From Bacilli bacterium (GTDB lineage Bacteria; Bacillota_I; Bacilli_A; RFN20; CAG-826), in the NCBI GenBank assembly GCA_017531065.1, contig JAFXLR010000014.1:1-7332 (forward strand): a DNA stretch of 7,332 nucleotides. The letters are read 5' to 3'. Position numbers and translations under genes: made by a program. Below are positions 1 through 5,342 of the stretch, one piece after another. Numbering within the stretch: the first letter of the stretch is position 1; the number at the start of each line of letters is the position of its first letter. The notes under the pieces are model-generated. The model had not been told where the DNA came from, ran no database searches, and saw nothing but the letters and a program-made list of their open reading frames with translations.

Positions 1-494
1 GAGATATCGTTGGCCTTTAAACCGAAGGACTGGTTGTTCCAGTTGTCGCTAAGGAATTTGAAGCCTTCTTCGAATTCGGAAGCGGCGTTGTTGTCATCGG
101 CCATGTAAACGAGATAGAACTTCTCGCCATAGTCTTTGATGATGTCGGCGTAGTTGGCGCTCTGGATGGCTTCGAGTTCGGCTTTGGTTTTCTTGGTGTT
201 GTCTTCGTTGGTGTAGGCAACGTCATTGGCCTTTTCGATAGCAGCGGTGATGGCGTCAGCTTTGGAGATGGTGGCATCAGCGGTATCCTCGCCTTCGAGG
301 GAAAGCTGGTAGGAGCTATAGAAGGCGCCTTTGCCTGATTGGTTCCAGCTCGCAGCCCATTCAGTGATGTATGGGATAGAGAAGATGACAGCGAAGATGG
401 CACCGACGATAAGAAGCGGTTGAACCCAGGCAGTCTCTTTAATCCAGCGCCAGATTCTGACGAAGAAAGCGCCGATGGATTTTAAGATGATCAT
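1..494 (-). CDS. Partial membrane-anchored protein of unknown function (N-terminal part)
   Basis: The reverse strand is open from an ATG at 494-492 to the window edge, giving the first 164 residues. A GGAGG ribosome binding site lies about ten bases before the ATG. Residues 1-20 are rich in aromatic and basic residues (RIWRWIK). One hydrophobic segment follows at about 24-43, so the protein is probably a signal-anchored membrane protein with its remainder outside the cell. The stretch after the membrane segment is acidic and Ala/Glu/Lys-rich, probably helical. From about residue 135 the pattern EKFYLVYMADD followed by EFEEGFKFL faintly recalls the strand and helix start of a thioredoxin fold, but no CxxC is present. 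I do not recognise the family. Codon choice (GCC, ATC, CTC-rich) matches the neighbouring yitT-like gene and gltX, so it looks native. The C-terminus is outside the window. Confidence 0.72.
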   Translation of the reverse strand, partial: MIILKSIGAFFVRIWRWIKETAWVQPLLIVGAIFAVIFSIPYITEWAASWNQSGKGAFYSSYQLSLEGEDTADATISKADAITAAIEKANDVAYTNEDNTKKTKAELEAIQSANYADIIKDYGEKFYLVYMADDNNAASEFEEGFKFLSDNWNNQSFGLKANDI

Positions 495-520
495 TAGTAT
501 TAATCCTCCGGGAAAGTGAC

Positions 521-537
521 CTGTTTCCTAGAAACAG
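521..537 (-). promoter_or_regulatory. Perfect 7-bp hairpin at the presumed mRNA 5' end of the minus-strand gene
   Basis: CTGTTTC and GAAACAG are exact inverse complements separated by three bases. The predicted start site of the minus promoter (around 538-539) would place this hairpin at the very 5' end of the transcript, about a dozen bases before the ribosome binding site. A 5'-terminal stem-loop commonly protects mRNA from decay. An operator overlapping the start site is an alternative. Confidence 0.5.
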
Positions 538-544
538 CGTATAA

Positions 545-573
545 ATCATACCATTGTGACCCTCGTACAGCAA
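545..573 (-). promoter_or_regulatory. Promoter of the partial minus-strand gene
   Basis: Read on the minus strand: TTGCTG, 17 bases, TATGAT. The -10 is preceded by TGG, giving an extended -10 (TGn). The -10 matches consensus at 5 of 6 positions and the -35 at its TTG. The start site would be near 538, giving a 5' leader of about 45 bases containing the hairpin and the GGAGG site. Confidence 0.6.
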
Positions 574-672
574 CATTAGGATTATTTTTGTTAAAAAAAT
601 AAGGAGCCACCGAAAGAAATAGTCCAAAAACCTCTTTATACCCCTATATGCGTATGTTCATTTTGTCCAATT

Positions 673-728
673 AAAGTTTTTCAAAAATCCCCTGCAAAAA
701 CAGCATATTTTTGGTTTTTGAAAACTTT
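673..728. repeat. Long imperfect inverted repeat between two divergent promoters
   Basis: AAAGTTTTTCAAAAA at 673-687 is the inverse complement of TTTTTGAAAACTTT at 715-728 apart from one missing A, with 27 bases between. A second partner, ATTTTTG at 707-713, can instead pair with CAAAAAT at 682-688, so two mutually exclusive pairings share one left arm. The repeat lies upstream of both promoters and should not be in either mRNA. This suggests a protein-binding or DNA-bending site rather than a riboswitch. The region is AT-rich, which raises the chance of accidental repeats. Confidence 0.45.
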
Positions 729-752
729 CTTCCGCCAAGCGAACGAAACCAG

Positions 753-780
753 TTGAGAAAAGGGTTTTATATTCTATAAT
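753..780 (+). promoter_or_regulatory. Strong sigma-A-type promoter of the YitT-family gene
   Basis: TTGAGA at 753-758 (5 of 6 to consensus), 16 bases, then TATAAT at 775-780 (6 of 6). Transcription should start at about 786-788, only two to four bases before the ATG at 790, so the mRNA would be almost leaderless. Confidence 0.72.
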
Positions 781-789
781 TACGGCGAG

Positions 790-1857
790 ATGGGAAAACT
801 CAAAAACAAAGTAAACGAATTAAAGACCGAGTTTAACGACTGGCTCTACGACCACCATAAAACCAAGGCCTCAATAGGCTATGTTTTGGCCGTTCTCCTT
901 TCCACGGTCAGCGCCCTTATCTTCGCCGTCGGCTTCAACACCTTCATGGATCTTGGAGTCCTTGTTGGAGAAGGGGACGTCCTTCACCAGAAGATTCTTT
1001 CCGGTGGCATGTCCGGTCTCTCCCAGGTCATCACCCTCATCTGCGAATTATGCGGTTGGAAGACTGTCGCAGAAGGTGGCACCCTTGATGAGCATACCGC
1101 TTACTCAATTCTCTATTTCGTCCTAAATGTCCCTCTCCTCTTCATTGCCTGGTTTGGCATTGGAAAGAGATTCTCGATCATGACTCTTGTCAACGTCGTC
1201 GAGACTTCTATCTTCATCAGATTATTCACCGTCACGAATATCCCATTCCTTAAACTCATCGCTGACTTCACCGTGCAGAACGGAGGCATGCTTTCTAGAG
1301 CCTTGTTCGGTGGTGTGTGCACAGGCTTATCATCCGCGCTCGCATACAAAGGCGACTTCTCCGCTGGTGGAGTCGACATCATCGCTTACTACATTGGCCT
1401 TAAGAAAAAGACCCTCGTCGGAAGCTATGCCGTCATCCTCAATGGCGCGACCCTCCTCGTCTTCATCCTTCTCTCGATCACCAAAGAAGGCTGGGGTGAT
1501 GCCGATATGGCTGCGAGATACGTCGTTGGCGCCTTCTACACCGCGATCTACCTCTTCGTCACCAAGCTTGTCGTCGATGCGATCAATACGAGGAACAAGA
1601 AAGTCAAAGTCGAGGTTGTCTCCTCTAAAGAGGCCCTTGGCGATGTCCTTATTGAGAGCTTCCCTCACGCTGCCACCAAGCTCAAAGGCAAAGGCGTCTA
1701 TAGCGGCAAAGAGAAATTCGTCTTCATTATGGTTATCTCCTCAGATGAGCTTAACGCTGTCATGAGGCTGATCCAGAGAGAAGACAATGACAGCTTCGTT
1801 GAGGTAATGCCACTCATCAGCGTAGCTGGACGATTCTTCACCAAACCAATCAAATAA
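790..1857 (+). CDS. YitT-family membrane protein (DUF161 plus DUF2179)
   Basis: This 355-residue protein has about six or seven hydrophobic segments: near residues 28-52, 70-88, 103-122, 130-148, 168-188, 207-228 and 244-262. The family signatures SGGMSGLSQ and SAGGVDIIAYYIG are visible in the membrane part. The soluble tail from about residue 270 to 350 (VEVVSSKEALGDVL to EVMPLISVAGRFF) matches the DUF2179 domain of this family. YitT proteins are widespread in Bacillota, are usually about 280-290 residues long, and are proposed transporters or channels without a settled substrate. This one is longer, mainly in its N-terminal cytoplasmic stretch and the loop after the first membrane segment. 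The start is fixed: the next Met lies after the first membrane segment and an in-frame stop is at 754-756. There is no good Shine-Dalgarno, only GGCGAG directly before the ATG. Transcription appears to run towards the IS element. Confidence 0.88.
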   Translation: MGKLKNKVNELKTEFNDWLYDHHKTKASIGYVLAVLLSTVSALIFAVGFNTFMDLGVLVGEGDVLHQKILSGGMSGLSQVITLICELCGWKTVAEGGTLDEHTAYSILYFVLNVPLLFIAWFGIGKRFSIMTLVNVVETSIFIRLFTVTNIPFLKLIADFTVQNGGMLSRALFGGVCTGLSSALAYKGDFSAGGVDIIAYYIGLKKKTLVGSYAVILNGATLLVFILLSITKEGWGDADMAARYVVGAFYTAIYLFVTKLVVDAINTRNKKVKVEVVSSKEALGDVLIESFPHAATKLKGKGVYSGKEKFVFIMVISSDELNAVMRLIQREDNDSFVEVMPLISVAGRFFTKPIK

Positions 1858-1872
1858 AAAAGGAGCTGTTTG
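1856..1872 (+). terminator. Left arm of the yitT-like gene terminator, split by the IS
   Basis: Six As, then GGAG, then CTGTTT follow the stop codon. CTGTTT (1866-1871) pairs fully with AAACGG at 3359-3364 on the far side of the IS. AAGG (1860-1863) can continue the stem with CCTT (3365-3368) if AG bulges out. Rejoined without the IS, this is a hairpin of about ten pairs followed by a T-rich run, a normal intrinsic terminator. Confidence 0.5.
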
Positions 1873-1874
1873 AC

Positions 1875-1902
1875 TGATGGGTACCCAGTTTCCTAGACAT
1901 CA
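1875..1902. repeat. Terminal inverted repeat at the orfB end of the IS
   Basis: Read inward it starts TGATGGGTACCC and contains TTTCCTAGACAT. About 21 of 28 positions agree with the other end. The stop codon of the transposase lies roughly 50 bases inside this tip. Confidence 0.75.
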
Positions 1903-1924
1903 AATGTTTGTTAACTGGATTGTA

Positions 1925-2794
1925 TCATAAGGCTGACATGGATGCTTCCCTGAACTTGGACGGAGGCATCCATTTTGTTTTGCTTTTGATCCGACGGTTG
2001 TTGTAATAATCGATATAGTCCGCGACCGCTTCCTTGAACTGGCCGAACGTCCTGAATTCCGATTCGTGGCCATAGAACATCTCGTTCTTCATCACCCCGA
2101 AGAACGATTCCATTATGCAGTTGTCGATGCAGTTCCCTTTCCTGGACATCGATTGGACGATGCCTTTCTCCTTGAGCCTCCGTTGGTAATAGCCATGCTG
2201 GTATTGCCAACCCATGTCGCTATGGAGGATCAGCCCTTCCAGATCGGGATGCTTCATGAAAGCCTCATCCAGCATCCGCTTGGTCTGCTCCAGGTTCGGG
2301 GACAGGGACAGGTCCCACGCCACGACGTCGCCCATCCCCATGTCGACGATCGGGGACAGATACGCTTTGCCGAACGGGCAGTTGAACTGGGAGACGTCCG
2401 TCGTCCATTTCTCGTTTGGCCTATTCGCTGTGAAGTTTCTATTGATGAGGTTGTCCGCGATATGGCCGACCTCACCGACGTAGGAATGGTACTTCTGCTT
2501 CCTTCTGGCCGCTCGCAAGCCGAGTTTGGCCATCAACCTAAGCACTTTCTTATGGTTGATCAGATAACCGCGGTTACGGAGCTCCGCCGTCATCCTTTTG
2601 AAGCCGTACCTTTGCTTGTTCTCACGGAAGATGTCCCGGATCAGATCCATCGTCTCTTTGTTTTTGACGTCTTTGTCCGGCTTGTTGAGCTCGAAGTAAT
2701 AGGTCGCTCTCGGGAGGGAAGCCGCTTTAAGCAATTTGGAAAGGGCCCAATCCTTATGGATGGATAGCAGCTCTTTGATTACTTTCGCTTTTTC
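1925..2794 (-). CDS. IS3-family transposase OrfB: DDE integrase domain (expressed as the OrfAB fusion)
   Basis: The catalytic half of the transposase, about 289 residues when counted from the proposed frameshift. An HTH_21-like N-terminal part (LSKLLKAASLPRATYYF, then RYGFKRMTAELRNRGY) is followed by the rve integrase core. The catalytic residues are Asp in WTTDVSQF (codon 2396-2398), Asp in LHSDMGWQYQ (2216-2218) and Glu in DNCIMESFFG (2108-2110). From these codons the last two are exactly 35 residues apart, the D-D-35-E arrangement of IS3 elements. The C-terminal YIDYYNNRRIKSKTKWMPP motif is also typical. There is no convincing independent start. The frame stays open upstream to 2983 only because it overlaps orfA. 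Translation therefore most likely enters by -1 slippage near 2788-2794, giving an OrfAB protein of about 461 residues (1925-3309). SDMGW replaces the commoner SDQGW, probably harmlessly. Confidence 0.87.
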   Translation of the reverse strand, partial: EKAKVIKELLSIHKDWALSKLLKAASLPRATYYFELNKPDKDVKNKETMDLIRDIFRENKQRYGFKRMTAELRNRGYLINHKKVLRLMAKLGLRAARRKQKYHSYVGEVGHIADNLINRNFTANRPNEKWTTDVSQFNCPFGKAYLSPIVDMGMGDVVAWDLSLSPNLEQTKRMLDEAFMKHPDLEGLILHSDMGWQYQHGYYQRRLKEKGIVQSMSRKGNCIDNCIMESFFGVMKNEMFYGHESEFRTFGQFKEAVADYIDYYNNRRIKSKTKWMPPSKFREASMSAL

Positions 2795-3309
2795 GCCTTG
2801 GCTTCCGCGGCTTCCCTCGCCGAGACCAAGGCATCGAGTTTTTTTAGGTACTCGTTCTCCATTTCCAGATATTCGTTCCTTTCCCTGAGGATCTTCAATT
2901 CCTCCTGCTCGGAAACGGATAGTTTGGTTTTCTTGGTTTTCCTTTTCATGACGGATCGTTTGGCTGGCCTGCCTTTCCTGCATTGTAAACCATCCATGCC
3001 TTTTTCGTCATATATTCCTACCCATCGATGGAGCTGGCTTATGCTGACGTGCGCGTTTTTGGCCACGGAGGTGATGGAATTGCCCGAAAGGACCTTCGCC
3101 ACCAGCTCGAACCTTTCCTCAGGCGTCCAATTCCTGTTGGTCGGGGAATGCTTCAAGCCGTCGATGCCCAGATCGTCATAGGCCGCCGCCCAATCCCTGA
3201 CGTGTTTCATGAAGCTCTGATGGAAGCCGGGAGATCCCGAAATGTTGATATGCTCGCCGTTTTTATACTTGCTGACGCATTCAAGTTTGAATTCCCATGA
3301 ATATTTCAT
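2779..3309 (-). CDS. IS3-family OrfA: helix-turn-helix DNA-binding protein
   Basis: This 176-residue protein has two helix-turn-helix units of the IS150 type. The first spans about residues 4-50 (EFKLECVSKYKNGE onward). The second spans about 63-105 (TPEERFELVAKVLSG, then SITSVAKNAHVSISQLHRWV). A basic linker (GRPAKRSVMKRKTKK) leads to a leucine-zipper-like coiled coil at about 130-170 (EELKILRERNEYLEMENEYL). OrfA of this family binds the element's terminal repeats, and the zipper mediates assembly with OrfAB. The ATG at 3309 follows an AGGAAAGGGG ribosome binding site that lies partly in the terminal repeat. The product ends AKAKKRK at a TAA (2781-2779), just after the A-rich stretch where slippage into orfB is proposed. 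Confidence 0.87.
   Translation of the reverse strand: MKYSWEFKLECVSKYKNGEHINISGSPGFHQSFMKHVRDWAAAYDDLGIDGLKHSPTNRNWTPEERFELVAKVLSGNSITSVAKNAHVSISQLHRWVGIYDEKGMDGLQCRKGRPAKRSVMKRKTKKTKLSVSEQEELKILRERNEYLEMENEYLKKLDALVSAREAAEAKAKKRK
2788..2794 (-). other. Probable -1 programmed frameshift site (orfA to orfB)
   Basis: On the minus strand the orfA codons GCG AAA AAG CGA contain G AAA AAG. Slipping back one base gives GAA AAA GCG, which is the orfB frame. IS150 itself uses A AAA AAG, so the first base here is not ideal, but A-AAG slippage is still plausible. The orfA stop comes only three codons after the shift site. A purine-rich GAGGGAA about 20-25 bases upstream could act as a stimulating internal Shine-Dalgarno sequence. 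Confidence 0.6.
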
Positions 3310-3328
3310 AGAAAAAGTACCCCTTTCC

Positions 3329-3356
3329 TAATGTCTAGGATTTGGGGTACCTTTCA
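3329..3356. repeat. Terminal inverted repeat at the orfA end of the IS
   Basis: Read inward on the minus strand it starts TGAAAGGTACCCC and contains ATCCTAGACATTA. It pairs with the repeat at 1875-1902. The orfA ribosome binding site begins directly inside it. Confidence 0.75.
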
Positions 3357-3357
3357 C

Positions 3358-3378
3358 AAAACGGCCTTCTTTTTCTTT
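3358..3378 (+). terminator. Right arm and T-tract of the IS-split yitT terminator
   Basis: AAACGGCCTT (3359-3368) is complementary to the sequence after the yitT-like stop codon and is followed by CTTTTTCTTT. Alone it cannot form the hairpin. Joined to 1856-1872 it would make a regular intrinsic terminator. Confidence 0.5.
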
Positions 3379-3379
3379 A

Positions 3380-3410
3380 GAAAATAAAAAATCCCGAGCA
3401 AATCGGGATT
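3380..3410 (-). terminator. Intrinsic terminator of tRNA-Gly
   Basis: AATCCCGA and TCGGGATT form a perfect 8-bp stem with a 5-base loop (3390-3410). On the minus strand it is followed by a run of Ts interrupted by one A. It begins ten bases after the tRNA CCA end. With a shorter T run (GTTTTTC) on the plus strand it may also act weakly in that direction. Confidence 0.85.
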
Positions 3411-3420
3411 GTTTTTCAGA

Positions 3421-3494
3421 TGGAGCAAGTGGCGGGAATCGAACCCGTGTATTTACCTTGGCAAGGTAATGTTCTACCATTGAACTACACCTGC
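3421..3494 (-). tRNA. tRNA-Gly (anticodon GCC)
   Basis: This 74-base tRNA folds into a full cloverleaf. The acceptor stem pairs GCAGGTG with CACTTGC and includes one G-U pair. The D arm is GTTC/GAAC. The anticodon stem TTACC/GGTAA carries loop TTGCCAA, so the anticodon is GCC, and the T arm contains GGTTCGATTCC. CCA is encoded. It reads GGC and GGT. The gene is single, with its own promoter and terminator, and is divergent from gltX. The outermost T-stem pair is an A-C mismatch. Confidence 0.97.
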
Positions 3495-3518
3495 ATCGCC
3501 TTTTGTGGCGCGAGTAGT

Positions 3519-3547
3519 ATTATAAGAAACTCACTATCTAAGTGCAA
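3519..3547 (-). promoter_or_regulatory. Promoter of tRNA-Gly
   Basis: On the minus strand: TTGCAC, 17 bases, then a perfect TATAAT. The start site would be near 3512, leaving a leader of about 17 bases for RNase P to remove. The -35 overlaps the palindrome AAGCGCTT (3546-3553). Confidence 0.72.
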
Positions 3548-3568
3548 GCGCTTTTCGCTATAGTTTTG

Positions 3569-3597
3569 TGGAATTTCACACGCACGCGTTCTATAAT
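3569..3597 (+). promoter_or_regulatory. Promoter of gltX
   Basis: A perfect TATAAT lies at 3592-3597. The -35 is weak (TGGAAT at 3569-3574, 17-base spacer). Transcription from about 3604 gives a leader of roughly 20 bases holding only the ribosome binding site. That leaves no room for the T-box leader often found before Bacillota synthetase genes. Confidence 0.6.
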
Positions 3598-3625
3598 CTT
3601 CTCGCCTCTTTAAGGAGTGACTTAT

Positions 3626-5272
3626 ATGGCAACCTATTTAGACCTCGCAAACTTATTATTCCCAGACGTCACCAAGACCATTGATGACCTTGAGAAAGAA
3701 TACCCATTACGCAACCTCCCAGAAGGCGCTCAGGTGACTCGTTTCGCCCCATCGCCAACTGGTTTCTTACACACCGGTTCTTTATTTACCGCCTTCATCG
3801 CGTACACATACGCCAAGCAAAGCCAAGGCGTCTATATGTTCCGTCTTGAAGACACCGACACCAAGAGAACCATCGCCGGCAGCGCTGACGAGCTCATCGA
3901 CCAGCTTGCCGAATTCGGCATCATCGCTGATGAGGGATATTTCCCACAAGGCGATAAAGGCGCTTACGGCCCATATCAGCAAAGCGTTCGTGCCGACATC
4001 TATAAGGTCGTCATCAAACACCTCATTGCCGAAGGAAAGGCCTACCCGGATTTCTGCAGCGCAGAGGACCTTCAGAAGATCCGTGACTTCCAAGAAGCCA
4101 ATAAGATCCTCCCAGGCTACTATGGCCCATACGCCAGAGACCGTAAGCTCACCGTCGATGAGCAGATTGAGAAGATCAAAGCCGGAACCCCATGGGTCAT
4201 CCGCTATAAGTCGATGGGGGACCACGATAAGAAGATCAAGTTCAAGGACGCGATCAGAGGCGAGCTCGAACTCGCCGACAATGATGTCGATATCGTCATC
4301 ATGAAGTCCGATGGCCTCCCAACCTATCACTTCGCCCACGTTGTCGATGACCATTTCATGAGAACGACCGTCGTCACCCGTGGTGAGGAATGGATCCCAT
4401 CCACCCCAATCCATATCCAGCTCTTCCGCGATTTAGGCTGGAAAGGTCCAAAATACGCTCACTTGCCAGTCATCATGAAACTCGACCATGGCAACAAGAG
4501 AAAGCTCTCCAAGAGAAAAGACCCAGAGGCCGCCGTCTCTTACTTCCTTAAGGCCGGCTATCCTCCAAAGGGACTTCTCGTTTACCTTATGTCGATCGCC
4601 AACTCCAATTTCGAGGAGTGGACCATCGCCAACAAGTCCCTTGATGTCAGCAAATTCACCTTCGCTTTCAAGAAGATGTCCTTAGATGGCGCTCTCTTCG
4701 ACGAAGGCAAACTCAATTACTTCTGTAAAGAAGTCCTTGCCGCCACCCCAAAAGAGGAGCTCCTCAAAGCGGTCAAGGAATGGGCCGAGAAGAATTCCCC
4801 ATCCTTATTAAAGAAGATGAATGATGACCTTGAATACTTCTCCAAGATCCTTAACATCGAGAAAGACCGTCCAAACCCAAGAAAAGACTACGCCAAGTAT
4901 GGCGACATCGAGCCAGCCACTTGGTTCTTCTATGATGACGAGTTCGAGAAGCATGGAGAACTCCCATTCAATGAGAAGTATGACAAAGAGTTCTTAAAGG
5001 CCTTCATGTCCGAAGTCGCCGATAAGATGCTCTATGGTGCCGAAGAGTCCGTGTGGTGGAACAGCGTCAAAGAAGTCGCTGCTGCTAATGGATTCGCGAT
5101 CGCCAACAAAGACTACAAAGCTAACCCAGATGCCTATAAAGGAAACATCTCCGATGCCGCGGAGATCATCCGTATCGCCATCACCGGTCAGAAAGACTCT
5201 CCAAACCTCCACGAGGTCATCGAGATTCTTGGAAAAGAGAGAGTCATGAAGCGTTTAAAGAACGCTATCTAA
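3626..5272 (+). CDS. gltX: Glutamyl-tRNA synthetase
   Basis: Class I aminoacyl-tRNA synthetase charging tRNA-Glu with glutamate, 548 residues. The Rossmann-fold core begins at VTRFAPSPTGFLHTGSLF. The HIGH box reads HTGS (residues 49-52) and the KMSKS box reads KLSKR (293-297). Other GluRS landmarks are RLEDTDTKR and DGLPTYHFAHVVDDHFM. The helical anticodon-binding part follows to the end. The length and the N-terminal extension of about 35 residues before the core (LANLLFPDVTKTIDDLEKEYP) fit a long GluRS variant I associate with Clostridia and related Bacillota, whereas common bacterial GluRS is about 480-500 residues. I chose ATG 3626 because TAAGGAGTGA ends five bases before it. A GTG at 3617 lies within that ribosome binding site. 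There is no clear terminator before tRNA-Glu, so read-through into that gene is possible. Whether it also charges tRNA-Gln cannot be told here. Confidence 0.94.
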   Translation: MATYLDLANLLFPDVTKTIDDLEKEYPLRNLPEGAQVTRFAPSPTGFLHTGSLFTAFIAYTYAKQSQGVYMFRLEDTDTKRTIAGSADELIDQLAEFGIIADEGYFPQGDKGAYGPYQQSVRADIYKVVIKHLIAEGKAYPDFCSAEDLQKIRDFQEANKILPGYYGPYARDRKLTVDEQIEKIKAGTPWVIRYKSMGDHDKKIKFKDAIRGELELADNDVDIVIMKSDGLPTYHFAHVVDDHFMRTTVVTRGEEWIPSTPIHIQLFRDLGWKGPKYAHLPVIMKLDHGNKRKLSKRKDPEAAVSYFLKAGYPPKGLLVYLMSIANSNFEEWTIANKSLDVSKFTFAFKKMSLDGALFDEGKLNYFCKEVLAATPKEELLKAVKEWAEKNSPSLLKKMNDDLEYFSKILNIEKDRPNPRKDYAKYGDIEPATWFFYDDEFEKHGELPFNEKYDKEFLKAFMSEVADKMLYGAEESVWWNSVKEVAAANGFAIANKDYKANPDAYKGNISDAAEIIRIAITGQKDSPNLHEVIEILGKERVMKRLKNAI

Positions 5273-5304
5273 AGATAGAGTTTCACAAAATCGCTTCGCC
5301 ACTA

Positions 5305-5333
5305 TTGAAAAGTTAATCCGTCAATGCTTTAAT
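5305..5333 (+). promoter_or_regulatory. Promoter of tRNA-Glu
   Basis: TTGAAA at 5305-5310, 17 bases, TTTAAT at 5328-5333, with TGC just before the -10 (extended -10). The start site at about 5340 is only a few bases before the mature tRNA 5' end at 5343. Confidence 0.75.
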
Positions 5334-5342
5334 ATGTGGCAC

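Larger units (their letters stand above)
1875..3356 (-). mobile_element. IS3-family insertion sequence, IS150 group, about 1.48 kb
   Basis: The element has imperfect terminal inverted repeats of about 28 bp, both starting TGA when read inward and sharing GGTACCC and TCCTAGACAT blocks. It carries orfA and orfB in the -1 relation typical of IS3 elements, and its size is close to that of IS150 (about 1.44 kb). Both reading frames are open and the catalytic triad is present, so it could be active. The immediate flanks (GAC on the left, CAA on the right) do not form a matching 3-4 bp target duplication. The duplication may have decayed, or the ends may be off by a base or two. The transposase points against the yitT-like gene. 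The two flanks pair as arms of one terminator hairpin, suggesting insertion in its loop. Confidence 0.88.

Noticed and set aside
17..403. Minus-strand open frame rich in Ser, Pro and Thr
   Set aside because: It is the shifted frame of the real membrane-anchored gene starting at 494. Its composition is low in complexity, it lacks a ribosome binding site, and the other frame has a membrane segment and a GGAGG site.
439..627. Short minus-strand hydrophobic open frame of 62 residues
   Set aside because: It overlaps the promoter, hairpin and start of the real gene in a different frame and has no ribosome binding site.
2066..2767. Long plus-strand open frame of 233 residues across the IS
   Set aside because: It is the antisense shadow of orfB, which has clear transposase motifs. 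No ribosome binding site or recognisable domain was seen.
3543..3556. Catabolite-control (cre-like) site around the AAGCGCTT palindrome
   Set aside because: It misses several outer consensus positions and overlaps the -35 of the tRNA-Gly promoter, which explains the position more simply. A regulator site remains possible but unsupported.
3598..3625. T-box or other riboswitch before gltX
   Set aside because: The predicted leader is about 20 bases, far too short, and holds only the ribosome binding site.
3782..4414. Minus-strand open frame of 210 residues within gltX
   Set aside because: Antisense shadow of a well-supported synthetase gene caused by its codon bias.
5263..5279. Inverted repeat CTATCT-AA-AGATAG over the gltX stop codon as a terminator
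   Set aside because: The loop is only two bases, the stem is weak and no T run follows.
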